DNA of 64,000 nucleotides from Deefgea piscis (lineage in GTDB: Bacteria > Pseudomonadota > Gammaproteobacteria > Burkholderiales > Chitinibacteraceae), in contig NZ_CP081149.1 of NCBI RefSeq assembly GCF_019665785.1, positions 3,224,001-3,288,000 of the forward strand, written 5' to 3'. Every line of letters begins with the position of its first letter. Position 1 is the first letter of the stretch. The notes beneath the pieces are model-generated. The model saw only the letters and a list, made by a program, of their open reading frames with translations, was not told the DNA's origin and made no database searches. Shown here piece by piece: positions 47,201 to 56,615 of the stretch. The translations under genes were made by a program, and so were the position numbers.

Positions 47201-49051
47201 TTAATGCGCTTGTGTCACGCCTTGCAACGCCGAATTATAAAACAAGGCGGTATTTCGACCGGCAGCCTTGGCTTGATACATGGCGACATCAGCGTGTTTA
47301 AGTAAATCATCAATTGAGATTTGCTCTGCCAAAAATAAAGCCACACCAATACTGGGCGTACTCACATGGGTATGCCCAGATAAATCATAGGGCAGGCGCA
47401 AGCATTCCAAAATTTTATTGGCGACTGTTTTTGCTTGCTCGATTGCTTGTTCTGCTTGCTCGCTTAATGTTTCAAGCAAAACCACAAACTCATCACCGCC
47501 CAAACGCGCCACGCTGTCGTTTTCTCTCACACAAGACTGCAAGCGTGCTGACACCTGTTGCAGCAATAAATCGCCCATATGATGACCATAATGGTCATTC
47601 AAATGTTTAAAGTGATCGAGATCGAGAAACATCACCGCGCCATGTAAACCACTGCGGGCTGAGGTCAGCATGGCTTTTTTGATTCGATCCATTAATAAAC
47701 GTCGATTCGGCAAGCCGGTTAAAGCATCAAAAAAAGCCAAACGATAGATTTCTTCTCGGCGCTGATGATCCAAAGTATTGTCGCTCACTAAACCAATAAA
47801 AATGGGCTGTCCGGCTCGTAAAATTTTGGACACCGATAAGCGCATCGGAAATAAACTGCCATCTTTACGTAAGCCCTCTACTTCACGCGGCACACCGACA
47901 ATATTGGTATTGCCTGTTGCTTGATGGCGCAATAAATAGCCATCATGCTGGCCGGCAATCGGCTCAGGCATCAACATCGAAACATTTTTAAACAACACTT
48001 CTTCAGGCGAATAGCCAAAAATACGGCTCGCCGCCGAGTTAAAACTTTCAATTCGCCCAGTAATATCGATCGTAATCACCCCATCGGCCATATTGTCGAG
48101 AATCGTCTGCGTGTGCTGCACCGATTCTTGCAAAATCATTTTGTCTTGCGCCAATTGATTTTCGGTTAACTCATGCTCAATTACCAAACCCACCAAATAC
48201 GCACCACGCTTAATCGCTTGTAACTCCTTACTCGAAGGCGAACACGGGTAGCGATGATAATTAGCAAAAGTACCGAGAACACGGCCTTTGGTCGACAAAA
48301 TTGGAATAGACCAACACGAACGTAAATCATGCGACAAGGCCAAATCAGCAAAATTACGCCACAAAGGATCGCTGGCAATATCGGCCACAATGGTGTCTTG
48401 CCCGGTATACGCCGCAGTGCCGCAAGAGCCAATATTTGGGCCAATCGCCACACCATGAATCGCCTGGCAATAGGCCTCGGGCAAACTCGGGGCAATGGTA
48501 TGCAATAAATGCTCACCCTGATCATCTAGCAATAAAATAGAGCACAAAACGCCGGGAAAATTCGACTCAAAACTATGCACAAATTGCGTTAATAACTGCA
48601 TAAAAGGCACGTCAGCAGCCTGCATTTCCAATAGCTTTAATTCGGTATCAATTTGCAGTTGAAATTGCTTTTGCTCGGAAATATCTAAAATCGAGCCGAC
48701 AATATATAAAGGCTGCCCCGCATCATCAGTAATGGTTTTTTGAATAACATAATCAGTTTGATAACGACCCAACTGGCTATTCCAGCGTGTTTCTTCATGC
48801 GTGGCTATTTTTTCATTCGCTTGTACGAACGGTGTTGGCGACACCAGTGGCCTGCGTGTCTCATTCACGCCAAGTTCAATCACTTTTAGCGGCACCACCG
48901 CTTCAGTGCTCGCATTTTGATACGCGGTATTGCTCAAAATAATTTGGCCGTGCGCATTTTTAACAAAGCATTGCAGCGGCAACGCATCCAAAAATTCGCG
49001 AAAAAAATCAAAATCATCGGGACTTAACTGGTTTAAGGCCATTTCAATCAT
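47201..49051 (-). CDS. PAS-GAF-PAS diguanylate cyclase
   Basis: This 616-residue soluble protein has an N-terminal PAS (~15-135, ending DISEQKQ), a GAF domain (~150-300, with GPNIGSCGTAAYTG), a second PAS (~320-430, with DGVITIDITGRIESFNSAASRIFGYSPEEVL), and a C-terminal GGDEF domain. The active site is RLGGDEFVVLL. An RxxD product-inhibition site (REND) sits five residues before it, so it should make c-di-GMP and be feedback-controlled. There is no EAL domain and no membrane helix. The GAF and PAS domains suggest sensing of a small ligand or redox state. Confidence 0.95.
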   Translation of the reverse strand: MIEMALNQLSPDDFDFFREFLDALPLQCFVKNAHGQIILSNTAYQNASTEAVVPLKVIELGVNETRRPLVSPTPFVQANEKIATHEETRWNSQLGRYQTDYVIQKTITDDAGQPLYIVGSILDISEQKQFQLQIDTELKLLEMQAADVPFMQLLTQFVHSFESNFPGVLCSILLLDDQGEHLLHTIAPSLPEAYCQAIHGVAIGPNIGSCGTAAYTGQDTIVADIASDPLWRNFADLALSHDLRSCWSIPILSTKGRVLGTFANYHRYPCSPSSKELQAIKRGAYLVGLVIEHELTENQLAQDKMILQESVQHTQTILDNMADGVITIDITGRIESFNSAASRIFGYSPEEVLFKNVSMLMPEPIAGQHDGYLLRHQATGNTNIVGVPREVEGLRKDGSLFPMRLSVSKILRAGQPIFIGLVSDNTLDHQRREEIYRLAFFDALTGLPNRRLLMDRIKKAMLTSARSGLHGAVMFLDLDHFKHLNDHYGHHMGDLLLQQVSARLQSCVRENDSVARLGGDEFVVLLETLSEQAEQAIEQAKTVANKILECLRLPYDLSGHTHVSTPSIGVALFLAEQISIDDLLKHADVAMYQAKAAGRNTALFYNSALQGVTQAH

Positions 49052-49371
49052 CTACCTAGCAATAAAATCTAACACGCCATCGCTTCAACCAAGGGTCATC
49101 CTCAGTTGCAATGGCGTAGGCCTCAAAATGTAATGCACAAACAAGCTCGAAAAGCATCGCTCTAATTTTCACCATGCTTTCATAAAAAAACAATAGCTGT
49201 AAAACAAATACTAGATACATTCAAATAAAGATGAAAGTAACAAAACAAATTATGAAGTGTGCATTAAGCGAAAACTAACCGTCTGCCCCCAAAAAGTAAA
49301 CATTACACTACGCGTTTTGAGTCAGCTGTCGATATAAAACACAGATTGTGTCTTTATTGAGGAGATTCACT
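49052..49371. other. Intergenic region between divergent genes
   Basis: There is no gene. An AT-rich stretch at 49200-49240 (CTAGATACATTCAAATAAAG) resembles the interior of the 49-bp element at 46328 but lacks both ends. Promoters for both divergent genes must lie here. Confidence 0.5.
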
Positions 49372-49986
49372 ATGTCCATCAGCGTCTCTAGTCTGAGCAG
49401 CATCCCGCCGCCAACTAACCGCCCACAGTTGCCGCAAAACAACGGCGCTCGCAATGAATCGAATTCAGAAAACGCACAAGAAACGGTGAGTCTAAGCACC
49501 AGTGGCAATGAGTCACTCACCTATAGCAAGCCACGCGCACTTCCCGAAAATTTATCGGCCATGCTCGAAGAATCAAATCGTAAAGTTGATGAGTTAATGA
49601 GCTTGATTCGGCCACTCATTGAAGGCCAAGGTTTGAATTTAGCCAAAGTCGCTCGTGGCGAACAAACGCTGACTGTCGATCAAGCCACCATTGATAAAGC
49701 CAAAGCAGATCTAGGTGAAGACGGTGAATTTGGCGTCAAAAAAGTCGCCGAGCGCATTTTAAGCTTTGCCAAATTTGCGATGGGCGACGACCCAGCCAAA
49801 TTGCAAAAAATCCGTGATGCGGTTGAATTGGGCTTCACCCAAGCCAAAGCCATGTTAGGCGGCAGCTTACCGGACATCAGCCAGCAAACCCACGACACCA
49901 TCATGGCTGAATTTGATCGCTGGCAACAAGAAGGCATTCCGAGTGGCGCAACCGTTAGCCTTGGGGCTAAACCAGCTCAAGCTTAA
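49372..49986 (+). CDS. DUF5610-like hypothetical protein
   Basis: This 204-residue soluble protein has a low-complexity Ser/Pro/Asn start (SSLSSIPPPTNRPQLPQNN). A helical domain follows from residue ~55, containing LSAMLEESNRKVDELMSLIRPLIEGQG, FGVKKVAERILSFAKFAMGDDPAKLQKIRDAVELGF and DISQQTHDTIMAEFDRW. The latter pattern resembles DUF5610, found in proteins of flagellated proteobacteria. The assignment is from memory of the pattern only. The ATG at 49372 has GAGGAG upstream. It has its own terminator. Confidence 0.65.
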   Translation: MSISVSSLSSIPPPTNRPQLPQNNGARNESNSENAQETVSLSTSGNESLTYSKPRALPENLSAMLEESNRKVDELMSLIRPLIEGQGLNLAKVARGEQTLTVDQATIDKAKADLGEDGEFGVKKVAERILSFAKFAMGDDPAKLQKIRDAVELGFTQAKAMLGGSLPDISQQTHDTIMAEFDRWQQEGIPSGATVSLGAKPAQA

Positions 49987-50025
49987 GTTGTGTTCAGACT
50001 ACGGCGATTGCCTGAATCAAAACAT

Positions 50026-50058
50026 AAAAAAACGGCGCAATGCGCCGTTATTTTTTTA
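50026..50058. terminator. Bidirectional terminator between convergent genes
   Basis: AACGGCGC and GCGCCGTT form a stem flanked by an A-run and a T-run, so it can serve both the DUF5610-like gene (plus) and the RND pump gene (minus). Confidence 0.9.
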
Positions 50059-50068
50059 TAACCGCAGT

Positions 50069-53000
50069 TTAATGCTGCACTTTTTTACGCTTGCGGCTCA
50101 GCCATTGCACAAAATCATCAACAAAAGTAAACACCACCGGGATCACCAATAAACTCAAAAAGGTCGAGGTAATTAAGCCGCCAATGACGGCAATCGCCAT
50201 CGGGGCACGAAAACTCGAATCCACACCCCAACCCATTGCAATTGGCAACATCCCCGCGCCCATCGCTATGGTCGTCATCACAATCGGCCGCGCGCGTTTG
50301 CGCCCAGCATCCATCAAGGCATCAAAGCGCGCCATCCCTTCTCGACGAGCAACAATGGCGTATTCAACTAATAAAATCGAATTTTTAGTCGCGACCCCCA
50401 TTAGCATAATCAAGCCAATTAAGGTCGGCATCGAGAACGAACTATTGGTCAGCAATAACGCCACAAAAGCACCGCCAATCGATAAGGGCAGCGCCGCTAA
50501 AATCGTCACTGGCTGCATAAAATCACGGAACAACAGCACCAGCACCATATAAATACACAACACCCCAGTGAGCATCGCCAAACCAAAGCTGGCAAACAGT
50601 TTTTTCATTTCTTCTGCATCACCAAACACCGCTCGGGTGACCCCTGCTGGTAGGTTTTTTAAGCTTGGTAATTGATCGGCCTCAGCACTGGCCTCACCTA
50701 AAGTTCGGCCATTGAGCTCAACGTCAAAAATCACATTGCGCGCTCTATCGTAGCGGCTAATCACACTTGGTCCGCTGCCAATCTCAACCGTCGCCACCTG
50801 CCCGAGCATCACGTCTCCCTGCGTTGACGGCACACGCAAACGCTTGATTTGCTCAAGATCACTGCGAAATGAATCGGGTAAACGCACCACAATCGGAATT
50901 TGTCGCTCAGGGAGATTGAGCTTGGCCAAGGCGGTATCAAAGTCGCCCACTGTTGCTACACGAATCGTATCGGCAATCGCCAACGCGGTGACGCCCATCT
51001 CGGCAGCTTTACTCATATCAGGACGAATAATCAATTCAGGCCGTACCAAACTGGCGCTCGATGTAACCGCACCAATGCCGTTTAAAGTACGTAAGTCTTG
51101 TTCCACCGCTTTGGCAGCCACGGCTAAAGCTTCGGGATCATCCGACTTAATAATCATTTGCAGCTTTTCACCATTTTGCCCTAAGCCTACCGTCACTCTC
51201 GCCCCAGGAATCACTTGTAATAAGCCGCGTAATTCTTGCTCAATTTGTGTTTTTTTCGCGCGCTCAGAGCGTGAAACTAAAGTCAGCGTTAAGCTGGCTT
51301 TATTCACACCGCTACTGCCACCAGCAAAAGGATCAGACCCCGCTTTACCATCGCCCACTGCGGTATAAATGCGAGTGATAAACGGCAATGGGGCTAATAT
51401 TTTTCGCGCTTGATCGGCAGCTAAATAAGTGTCGTTCAAGGTGGCGCCGGGCGGTAACTCGATTTTGACCAAGGTTTGCGAGCGATCGTCAGCCGGAACA
51501 AAACCCGTTGGCAATAATGGCACCAAAGCTAATGACGCAATAAAAAACACGATCGAGCAAATCGCGGTGATTTTACGATGCTGCAAGCACCACGCCGCGC
51601 AGCGCAGATACGCCAGCTTTAAACGCCCTTCTTGCTCAGCATGCGGCATCGGTTTAAGCAAATACGCCGCCATCATTGGCGTGAGTAAACGCGCTACGAC
51701 TAAAGACGCCATCACCGCTAGCGCAGCAGTCCAGCCAAAGGGTTTAAAAAACTTCCCCGGAATACCACTCATAAACGCCGTTGGTAAAAACACCGCCACC
51801 AAAGCAAACGTGGTGGCGACCACCGCTAGGCCAATTTCATCGGCCGCTTCCATGGCAGCTTGATACGGCGATTTACCCATGCGCAAATGGCGCACGATGT
51901 TTTCAATTTCAACAATCGCATCGTCGACCAAAATCCCCACCACCAAGGCCAGCGACAATAAGGTCACGGTATTGAGGGTAAAACCAAATAAATACATGCC
52001 AATAAACGTCGGCAAAATAGATAAGGGCAAAGCAGCGGCAGAAACTAAAGTCGCGCGCCAATCGCGCAAAAAGAACCATACGACGATCACGGCCAACAAA
52101 GCGCCTTCGTACAATAAGCCCATCGAGCCATCAAACTCATCCTGTACTGGCGCAGCCATATCATAAGCGGGATTGACTACCAGAGCCGGATGCTCAAGCT
52201 GTAATTGCGCGAGGGCTTTTTTAACTGCTGCAGCCACTTCGGTCTCACTGGCGCCGCGTGCACGGGTGATTTCAAAGCCGACCACAGGCTGGCCATCGAG
52301 CTGGGCGATAGAACGACGCTCGGCAATGGTATCGTGAATGCTAGCGATTTGATCGAGGCGAATCCGGCGCCCATCCGGTAAAGACAACTCCGTTTGTGCT
52401 AATTCGGCCGCCGTTGTGGCCGCAATAATGGTGCGTAATGCTTGCTCTGAGCCGCCCAAATCGGCGCGCCCACCAGAGGCATCTTTTTGTGTTCGCGCCA
52501 ATTGCCGTGAAATATCGCTACTGCTCACACCCAGCGCGGCCATGCGCGCCGGATCGAGCTCAATTTGCACTTGCCGCGTGACCCCGCCAACGCGAGAAAC
52601 CTTACCCACACCAGGAATCGCTCGAATCACCCGCGTAATTTTATTGTCGACCAACCAAGACAGCTGCTCTTCATCGAGCTGCGGATCGGCAACGGTATAC
52701 ACCAAAAATGGCACACCAGAAAATTCAACTTTGCCAATAATCGGATCTTTTAAATCAGCAGGTAAATCACTGCGCACATTGGAAACCGCATCCCGCACAT
52801 CGTCAACGGCCTCATTAATTGGTTTTTCCAGCTCAAACTCGACGGTCATTCCGACCACGCCATCGCTGATATTACTGTAAACGTGTTTCACGCCTTGCAA
52901 GGCCGAGACTGAATTTTCTAGCTTTCGCGCCACCTCGGTTTCCAGCTGCGCGGGAGCTGCACCTTCCAACACCGCAGTCACCGTCACCATCGGCAATTCG

Positions 53001-53119
53001 ATATCTGGAAAGTCTTGCACCTTCATTTGGCTAAACGACCACAAACCGCCTAAAGAGAGCAGCACAAAAAGCATAATGGCCGGTATCGGATTTTTAATCG
53101 ACCAAGCAGAAAAATTCAT
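50069..53119 (-). CDS. RND (HAE1-type) multidrug efflux permease
   Basis: This 1016-residue inner-membrane pump has the AcrB/MexB plan: 12 transmembrane helices, two large periplasmic loops, the TM4 acidic pair in VGILVDDAIVEIENI and a Lys-bearing TM10. It starts MNFSAWSIKNPIPAIMLFVLLSLGG and ends in a basic KRKKVQH tail. It is close to the VmeB/MuxB-like subgroup of tripartite exporters. It is the third gene of a tolC-adaptor-pump operon, with a 49-bp element 11 nt upstream of its start. The substrate is probably amphipathic drugs or bile-like compounds. Confidence 0.96.
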   Translation of the reverse strand: MNFSAWSIKNPIPAIMLFVLLSLGGLWSFSQMKVQDFPDIELPMVTVTAVLEGAAPAQLETEVARKLENSVSALQGVKHVYSNISDGVVGMTVEFELEKPINEAVDDVRDAVSNVRSDLPADLKDPIIGKVEFSGVPFLVYTVADPQLDEEQLSWLVDNKITRVIRAIPGVGKVSRVGGVTRQVQIELDPARMAALGVSSSDISRQLARTQKDASGGRADLGGSEQALRTIIAATTAAELAQTELSLPDGRRIRLDQIASIHDTIAERRSIAQLDGQPVVGFEITRARGASETEVAAAVKKALAQLQLEHPALVVNPAYDMAAPVQDEFDGSMGLLYEGALLAVIVVWFFLRDWRATLVSAAALPLSILPTFIGMYLFGFTLNTVTLLSLALVVGILVDDAIVEIENIVRHLRMGKSPYQAAMEAADEIGLAVVATTFALVAVFLPTAFMSGIPGKFFKPFGWTAALAVMASLVVARLLTPMMAAYLLKPMPHAEQEGRLKLAYLRCAAWCLQHRKITAICSIVFFIASLALVPLLPTGFVPADDRSQTLVKIELPPGATLNDTYLAADQARKILAPLPFITRIYTAVGDGKAGSDPFAGGSSGVNKASLTLTLVSRSERAKKTQIEQELRGLLQVIPGARVTVGLGQNGEKLQMIIKSDDPEALAVAAKAVEQDLRTLNGIGAVTSSASLVRPELIIRPDMSKAAEMGVTALAIADTIRVATVGDFDTALAKLNLPERQIPIVVRLPDSFRSDLEQIKRLRVPSTQGDVMLGQVATVEIGSGPSVISRYDRARNVIFDVELNGRTLGEASAEADQLPSLKNLPAGVTRAVFGDAEEMKKLFASFGLAMLTGVLCIYMVLVLLFRDFMQPVTILAALPLSIGGAFVALLLTNSSFSMPTLIGLIMLMGVATKNSILLVEYAIVARREGMARFDALMDAGRKRARPIVMTTIAMGAGMLPIAMGWGVDSSFRAPMAIAVIGGLITSTFLSLLVIPVVFTFVDDFVQWLSRKRKKVQH

Positions 53120-53130
53120 TGTGCATCCCT

Positions 53131-53179
53131 GGGTATATCAACAAAACGCTTTAAAGTTAATGCCTACAAGCCAATACCT
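53131..53179. repeat. 49-bp GGTAT/ATACC element between adaptor and pump genes
   Basis: The ends are GGGTAT and ATACCT. It lies in the spacer of the efflux operon. The AGGGAT ribosome-binding site of the pump gene starts directly outside its edge. Confidence 0.8.
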
Positions 53180-53247
53180 AATAGACAAAACGCAATACAA
53201 ACTGGCGTTACACTGCCATTCGATCAAGACGGTCCTACTGGCTTGGC

Positions 53248-54372
53248 TTACTTAACGACCTGCACCACATCACCATCGGCTAAAAAGCCAGCACCGCTAG
53301 CCACGACTGAAGTGTTCGGAGCCAAGCCTTCTACTTCCATCATGCCGTCCGCTTGACGGCCTAATTTCACGCGCACTTGCTTCACTTTATGATCGGCTTG
53401 CAACACAAACACATTGGCAAAACCATCACGTAATAAGATTGCGCTACCCGGTAGCGCTAAGGCTCGGGTTTTGCCTATTGCAATCTGGCCTTTAGCAAAC
53501 ATGCCCGGTTTGGCTTCAGCCAAAGGATCAGCCGCTGTTTTTAGATCGACATACACCAACACATTGCGGGTTTTCATATCAATCGTTGGCGCAATATTTC
53601 GCACCGTACCTTGCACCGTGTTGCCTGTTGGTAGCAGTAAAGACACCGTTTGCCCGGCTTTAATGCGATTGCTTTCAGCAGCCGTCACCTCCGCCTGCCA
53701 TTCCAAGCGGCCTTGCCGTACTAAACGAAACAACTCTTGTCCTGGCTGGCTCACCGCTCCCAAGCTAGCGCTGCGTGCCGAGATCACCCCTTCATCGGGT
53801 GCCACAATACGCGTTTGGCTCAAGCGTACTTGCGCACTGGCCACTTGCGCTTTTGCCGATTTCACTCGCGCTTTGGCCATCATTTCTTTGGTAAAAGCTT
53901 CGGTTTTTTGTTGTTCTGACATGGCACCGGTATTGCCCAGTTGCCGCACCCGATTGGCATTTTGCTGGGCTTCGCCTAAAGCGGCCTCGGTTTCGGCCAG
54001 CGCCGCTTTGGCTTGGGCAACTTCGGCCTGAATCGTCGCATCATTGTATCGAGCGAGTACTTGGCCTTTTTTAACTTGATCACCAATGGCGGCATTGAGC
54101 TGAGTTAAGCGTAAGCCGCCAATTTCAGTACCAATCGATGATTCTTGCCATGGCAAAACATTGCCATTGGCGGCAATCGTTTGTGCCCACTCAATCGATT
54201 TGGGTTGAATCATACGCACCGTCAATACCGGTTTACTACCCACGGTTTTTTTGTCGACTGAATCGGCACGCACCATCGCGGCGGTCAAACTCAAACCCGC
54301 GAGCAGCACAAACACGCTGATACTCAATACCATGCTACGCCGCACTGGGAATCGCTTGAATAAATCCTTCAT
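53248..54372 (-). CDS. RND efflux periplasmic adaptor (membrane fusion protein)
   Basis: This 374-residue HlyD/AcrA-type adaptor has an N-terminal membrane anchor (MVLSISVFVLLAGLSLTAAMV). A barrel-sandwich region (IGTEIGGLRLTQLNAAIGDQVKKGQVLARYN) surrounds a long coiled-coil hairpin (AQAKAALAETEAALGEAQQNANRV). The beta-barrel and the membrane-proximal domain complete it. It links the pump to the outer-membrane channel. The ATG at 54372 has GGAG and AGGG upstream. It lacks a lipobox Cys, so it is held by the helix. Confidence 0.95.
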   Translation of the reverse strand: MKDLFKRFPVRRSMVLSISVFVLLAGLSLTAAMVRADSVDKKTVGSKPVLTVRMIQPKSIEWAQTIAANGNVLPWQESSIGTEIGGLRLTQLNAAIGDQVKKGQVLARYNDATIQAEVAQAKAALAETEAALGEAQQNANRVRQLGNTGAMSEQQKTEAFTKEMMAKARVKSAKAQVASAQVRLSQTRIVAPDEGVISARSASLGAVSQPGQELFRLVRQGRLEWQAEVTAAESNRIKAGQTVSLLLPTGNTVQGTVRNIAPTIDMKTRNVLVYVDLKTAADPLAEAKPGMFAKGQIAIGKTRALALPGSAILLRDGFANVFVLQADHKVKQVRVKLGRQADGMMEVEGLAPNTSVVASGAGFLADGDVVQVVK

Positions 54373-54382
54373 TACCCTACTC

Positions 54383-54431
54383 CGGTATATGTTCATACTC
54401 TTTATATAAAATGAATTAGCAAGCAATACCC
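54383..54431. repeat. 49-bp GGTAT/ATACC element between tolC-like and adaptor genes
   Basis: CGGTATAT and ATACCC ends, 49 bp. The TAG stop of the channel gene overlaps its last base, and the element is almost the entire spacer before the adaptor gene, whose GGAG starts at its other edge. Confidence 0.85.
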
Positions 54432-55849
54432 TACTTAGTGATAGTTGCTTCGCGTAGGCCATCGACTGGCCATTGACCACCGACCGCTTTGTAGAGCGCA
54501 ATCCATAAGGACAATTGATCACGCTGCAAGGCCATTTGCTTCACTTGCGAGCCCAGCAAAAAACGCCGCGAGACTTCTAAGTCCAATAAGCTGGCACTAC
54601 CCGCTTGCCACATGGCGTTGCTGGCGTCTTGCTGCTGCTGATACCCCGCCACCGATCGCTGCATGGCGGCGATGCGACGTTGATTACCATCCAGTTGTAA
54701 CAAAGTTTGCTCAACTTCACGGACCGCAAATCGCACCTTTTGCTGATATGCTGCCAGTGCCTGATCGTAGCGTGCCACCGCAGCTTCTTCTTCAGACTTT
54801 AAGCGGCCAGCATTAAATATGGGCAGTTTCAATGTGGGGCCAAACGACCAAGCATTGCCATTGATCGACAGGCTGCCAACGTCTTGCTGACCCAAGCTAA
54901 TCACACCGAACAAACTCAGCGATGGTAATTGCGCTACTTTACTAATTCCGACTTCGGCGGCCGCCATATTGACGTTTTCAGCGGCAACGCGAATATCGTA
55001 GCGTTGCGTAATGACATTGGCTGGCAAAGCATTGATCGCAAAACCCACCGGCTGCGGCAAACGCGGCGCACCTTGCTCAAGTTGCGCGTTCACTTGCTGG
55101 GCTGACCAACCGGTTAAAGCCACTAAGGCTTGCTTGGCCATGCCAATGCCTTCTTGCGTTTCAACCCATTGCGCTAAGGCATCAGCGCTACTGGCATCAA
55201 GCAAAGCCACGTCCACTGGACTGGCAAGCCCGACTTGTTCTTTTTCCTGCGTCAATTTCAAGCTGTGATTTCGCGATTTTAAATCCTGCGCCACAATCTC
55301 AGCCAAAGCTTGATAGGCGCGTAATGCCACATAGGCATTGGCCACTTCGGCCGCTACGGTCGCTCGCGCATCTTGCCATTCGATGGTTTTGGCCGATAAA
55401 TTGGCCAGTAGATTTTTTTCAGCGGTGCGCACGCCACCCCATAGATCGATCTCCCAACTGGCATCGAGGCCAACGCTACCCGCATTGATGGGCTGCGCAG
55501 GCGTAAGCATCGTGTTGTTACTGCGCGAGCCGCTGGCCGTTGCGCCGACGGTGGGCCATAAATAGGCTTTAGTCGCGTAGGCCTTGGCGCGTGCTTCACG
55601 AATCCGCGCTTCGGCTAATTCTAAAGTGGGGTTCGCTTGTTGCGCAGCATTGAGTAAGGTATTGAGGACCGGATCTTGCCAAGATTGCCACCACACTTGC
55701 TGCTCAGCGAGATGGTTGGTGGGCAATGGCGTCTGCCAAGCGCTTTCTTTGGGCGCAAGCTGCGCAGACTCAGGCTGCGGTAAGGTAACGGCACAACCAC
55801 CAACGGTGCCAAGCAAGCCCAGCAAAAGCAAATTTAAACAGTGACGCAT
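54431..55849 (-). CDS. TolC/OprM-family outer-membrane efflux lipoprotein
   Basis: This 472-residue NodT/OprM-type channel has an N-terminal signal with a lipobox (LLGTVGGCAV), then the two structural repeats of outer-membrane factors (ANPTLELAEARIREARAKAYATKAYLWP and ISKVAQLPSLSLFGV). It trimerises into the outer-membrane exit duct of the tripartite pump. It is the first gene of the operon, divergent from a TetR gene, and its TAG stop overlaps a 49-bp element. Confidence 0.95.
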   Translation of the reverse strand: MRHCLNLLLLGLLGTVGGCAVTLPQPESAQLAPKESAWQTPLPTNHLAEQQVWWQSWQDPVLNTLLNAAQQANPTLELAEARIREARAKAYATKAYLWPTVGATASGSRSNNTMLTPAQPINAGSVGLDASWEIDLWGGVRTAEKNLLANLSAKTIEWQDARATVAAEVANAYVALRAYQALAEIVAQDLKSRNHSLKLTQEKEQVGLASPVDVALLDASSADALAQWVETQEGIGMAKQALVALTGWSAQQVNAQLEQGAPRLPQPVGFAINALPANVITQRYDIRVAAENVNMAAAEVGISKVAQLPSLSLFGVISLGQQDVGSLSINGNAWSFGPTLKLPIFNAGRLKSEEEAAVARYDQALAAYQQKVRFAVREVEQTLLQLDGNQRRIAAMQRSVAGYQQQQDASNAMWQAGSASLLDLEVSRRFLLGSQVKQMALQRDQLSLWIALYKAVGGQWPVDGLREATITK

Positions 55850-55949
55850 ACAGGCGGCAGTTCCCTAATTCAGTAGCAGTGCATTTCAACGACAAATACA
55901 AGCAGCACGAAGGTGAAATTCATTGAGGCCAAGCGAAGAAATGCTAAAC

Positions 55950-55968
55950 TGACCGAACGGTTCGGTCA
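55950..55968. promoter_or_regulatory. Perfect 19-bp palindromic TetR operator
   Basis: TGACCGAAC-G-GTTCGGTCA is a perfect inverted repeat between the divergent channel and TetR genes. Such a site is where TetR-type efflux repressors usually bind to shut off both promoters. Confidence 0.85.
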
Positions 55969-56000
55969 ATGACCAATGAATATTTATTTTGGGTATCGAT

Positions 56001-56615
56001 ATGCCAAGTAACAATCCGCTTAACCCAGCCAAACGTCAGCAAATCCTTGACGGCGCTCGGCGCATCTTTATTGAATCGGGTTTTGCCAGCAGCAGCGTAG
56101 AAAAAATCGCCAAAGCGGCCGGCGTAGCCAAAGGCACGATTTATAATTATTTCGACAGCAAAGAAGCGCTATTTGTTGCCTTAATTGCTGGCGAGTGCGG
56201 CGGCGAAACGCAATTACCGACGCTGGCCCAATTATTGAATACACCAATTGAAGCGGTATTAAACCGCTTTGCACATCAATGGCTGAGTAGTTTATTACAA
56301 GAAGAGCAAGCGGCATTGTTTCGGATTGTATTGGCAGAAGTGATGCAGTTCCCTGCACTCGGGCAATTAATCGAGTCATCAGGGCCAGCGCAGGTCGTGC
56401 AAAGGTTGAGTGAGTATTTGGCACAATTAAATCAAGATGAAATACTACAGATCGATGATGCCAGATTGGCTGCTGAACAATTACTGGCGCTCAGCGATGC
56501 CGGCATCATTCGTCAAATGCAACTCTCGGTGAGCAACCCCAGTTCCAGCCAGATCGAGCTGCATGTGAATAGTGCTGTGAGCGTTTTTTTACGTGCTTAT
56601 CGTCGCACAGTCTAA
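56001..56615 (+). CDS. TetR-family transcriptional repressor
   Basis: This 204-residue TetR regulator has a canonical HTH (ILDGARRIFIESGFASSSVEKIAKAAGVAKGTIYNYFDSKEALF is the DNA-binding domain), then a helical ligand domain. It is divergent from the efflux operon, and the perfect palindrome at 55950-55968 is most likely its operator. Ligand binding would then derepress the pump. The ATG at 56001 is chosen over a TTG four codons upstream. Its stop overlaps the stop of the convergent next gene by four bases. Confidence 0.95.
   Translation: MPSNNPLNPAKRQQILDGARRIFIESGFASSSVEKIAKAAGVAKGTIYNYFDSKEALFVALIAGECGGETQLPTLAQLLNTPIEAVLNRFAHQWLSSLLQEEQAALFRIVLAEVMQFPALGQLIESSGPAQVVQRLSEYLAQLNQDEILQIDDARLAAEQLLALSDAGIIRQMQLSVSNPSSSQIELHVNSAVSVFLRAYRRTV

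Noticed and set aside
49200..49240. Sequence similar to the interior of the 46328 element
   Set aside because: Both GGTAT and ATACC ends are absent; AT-rich similarity alone is weak.
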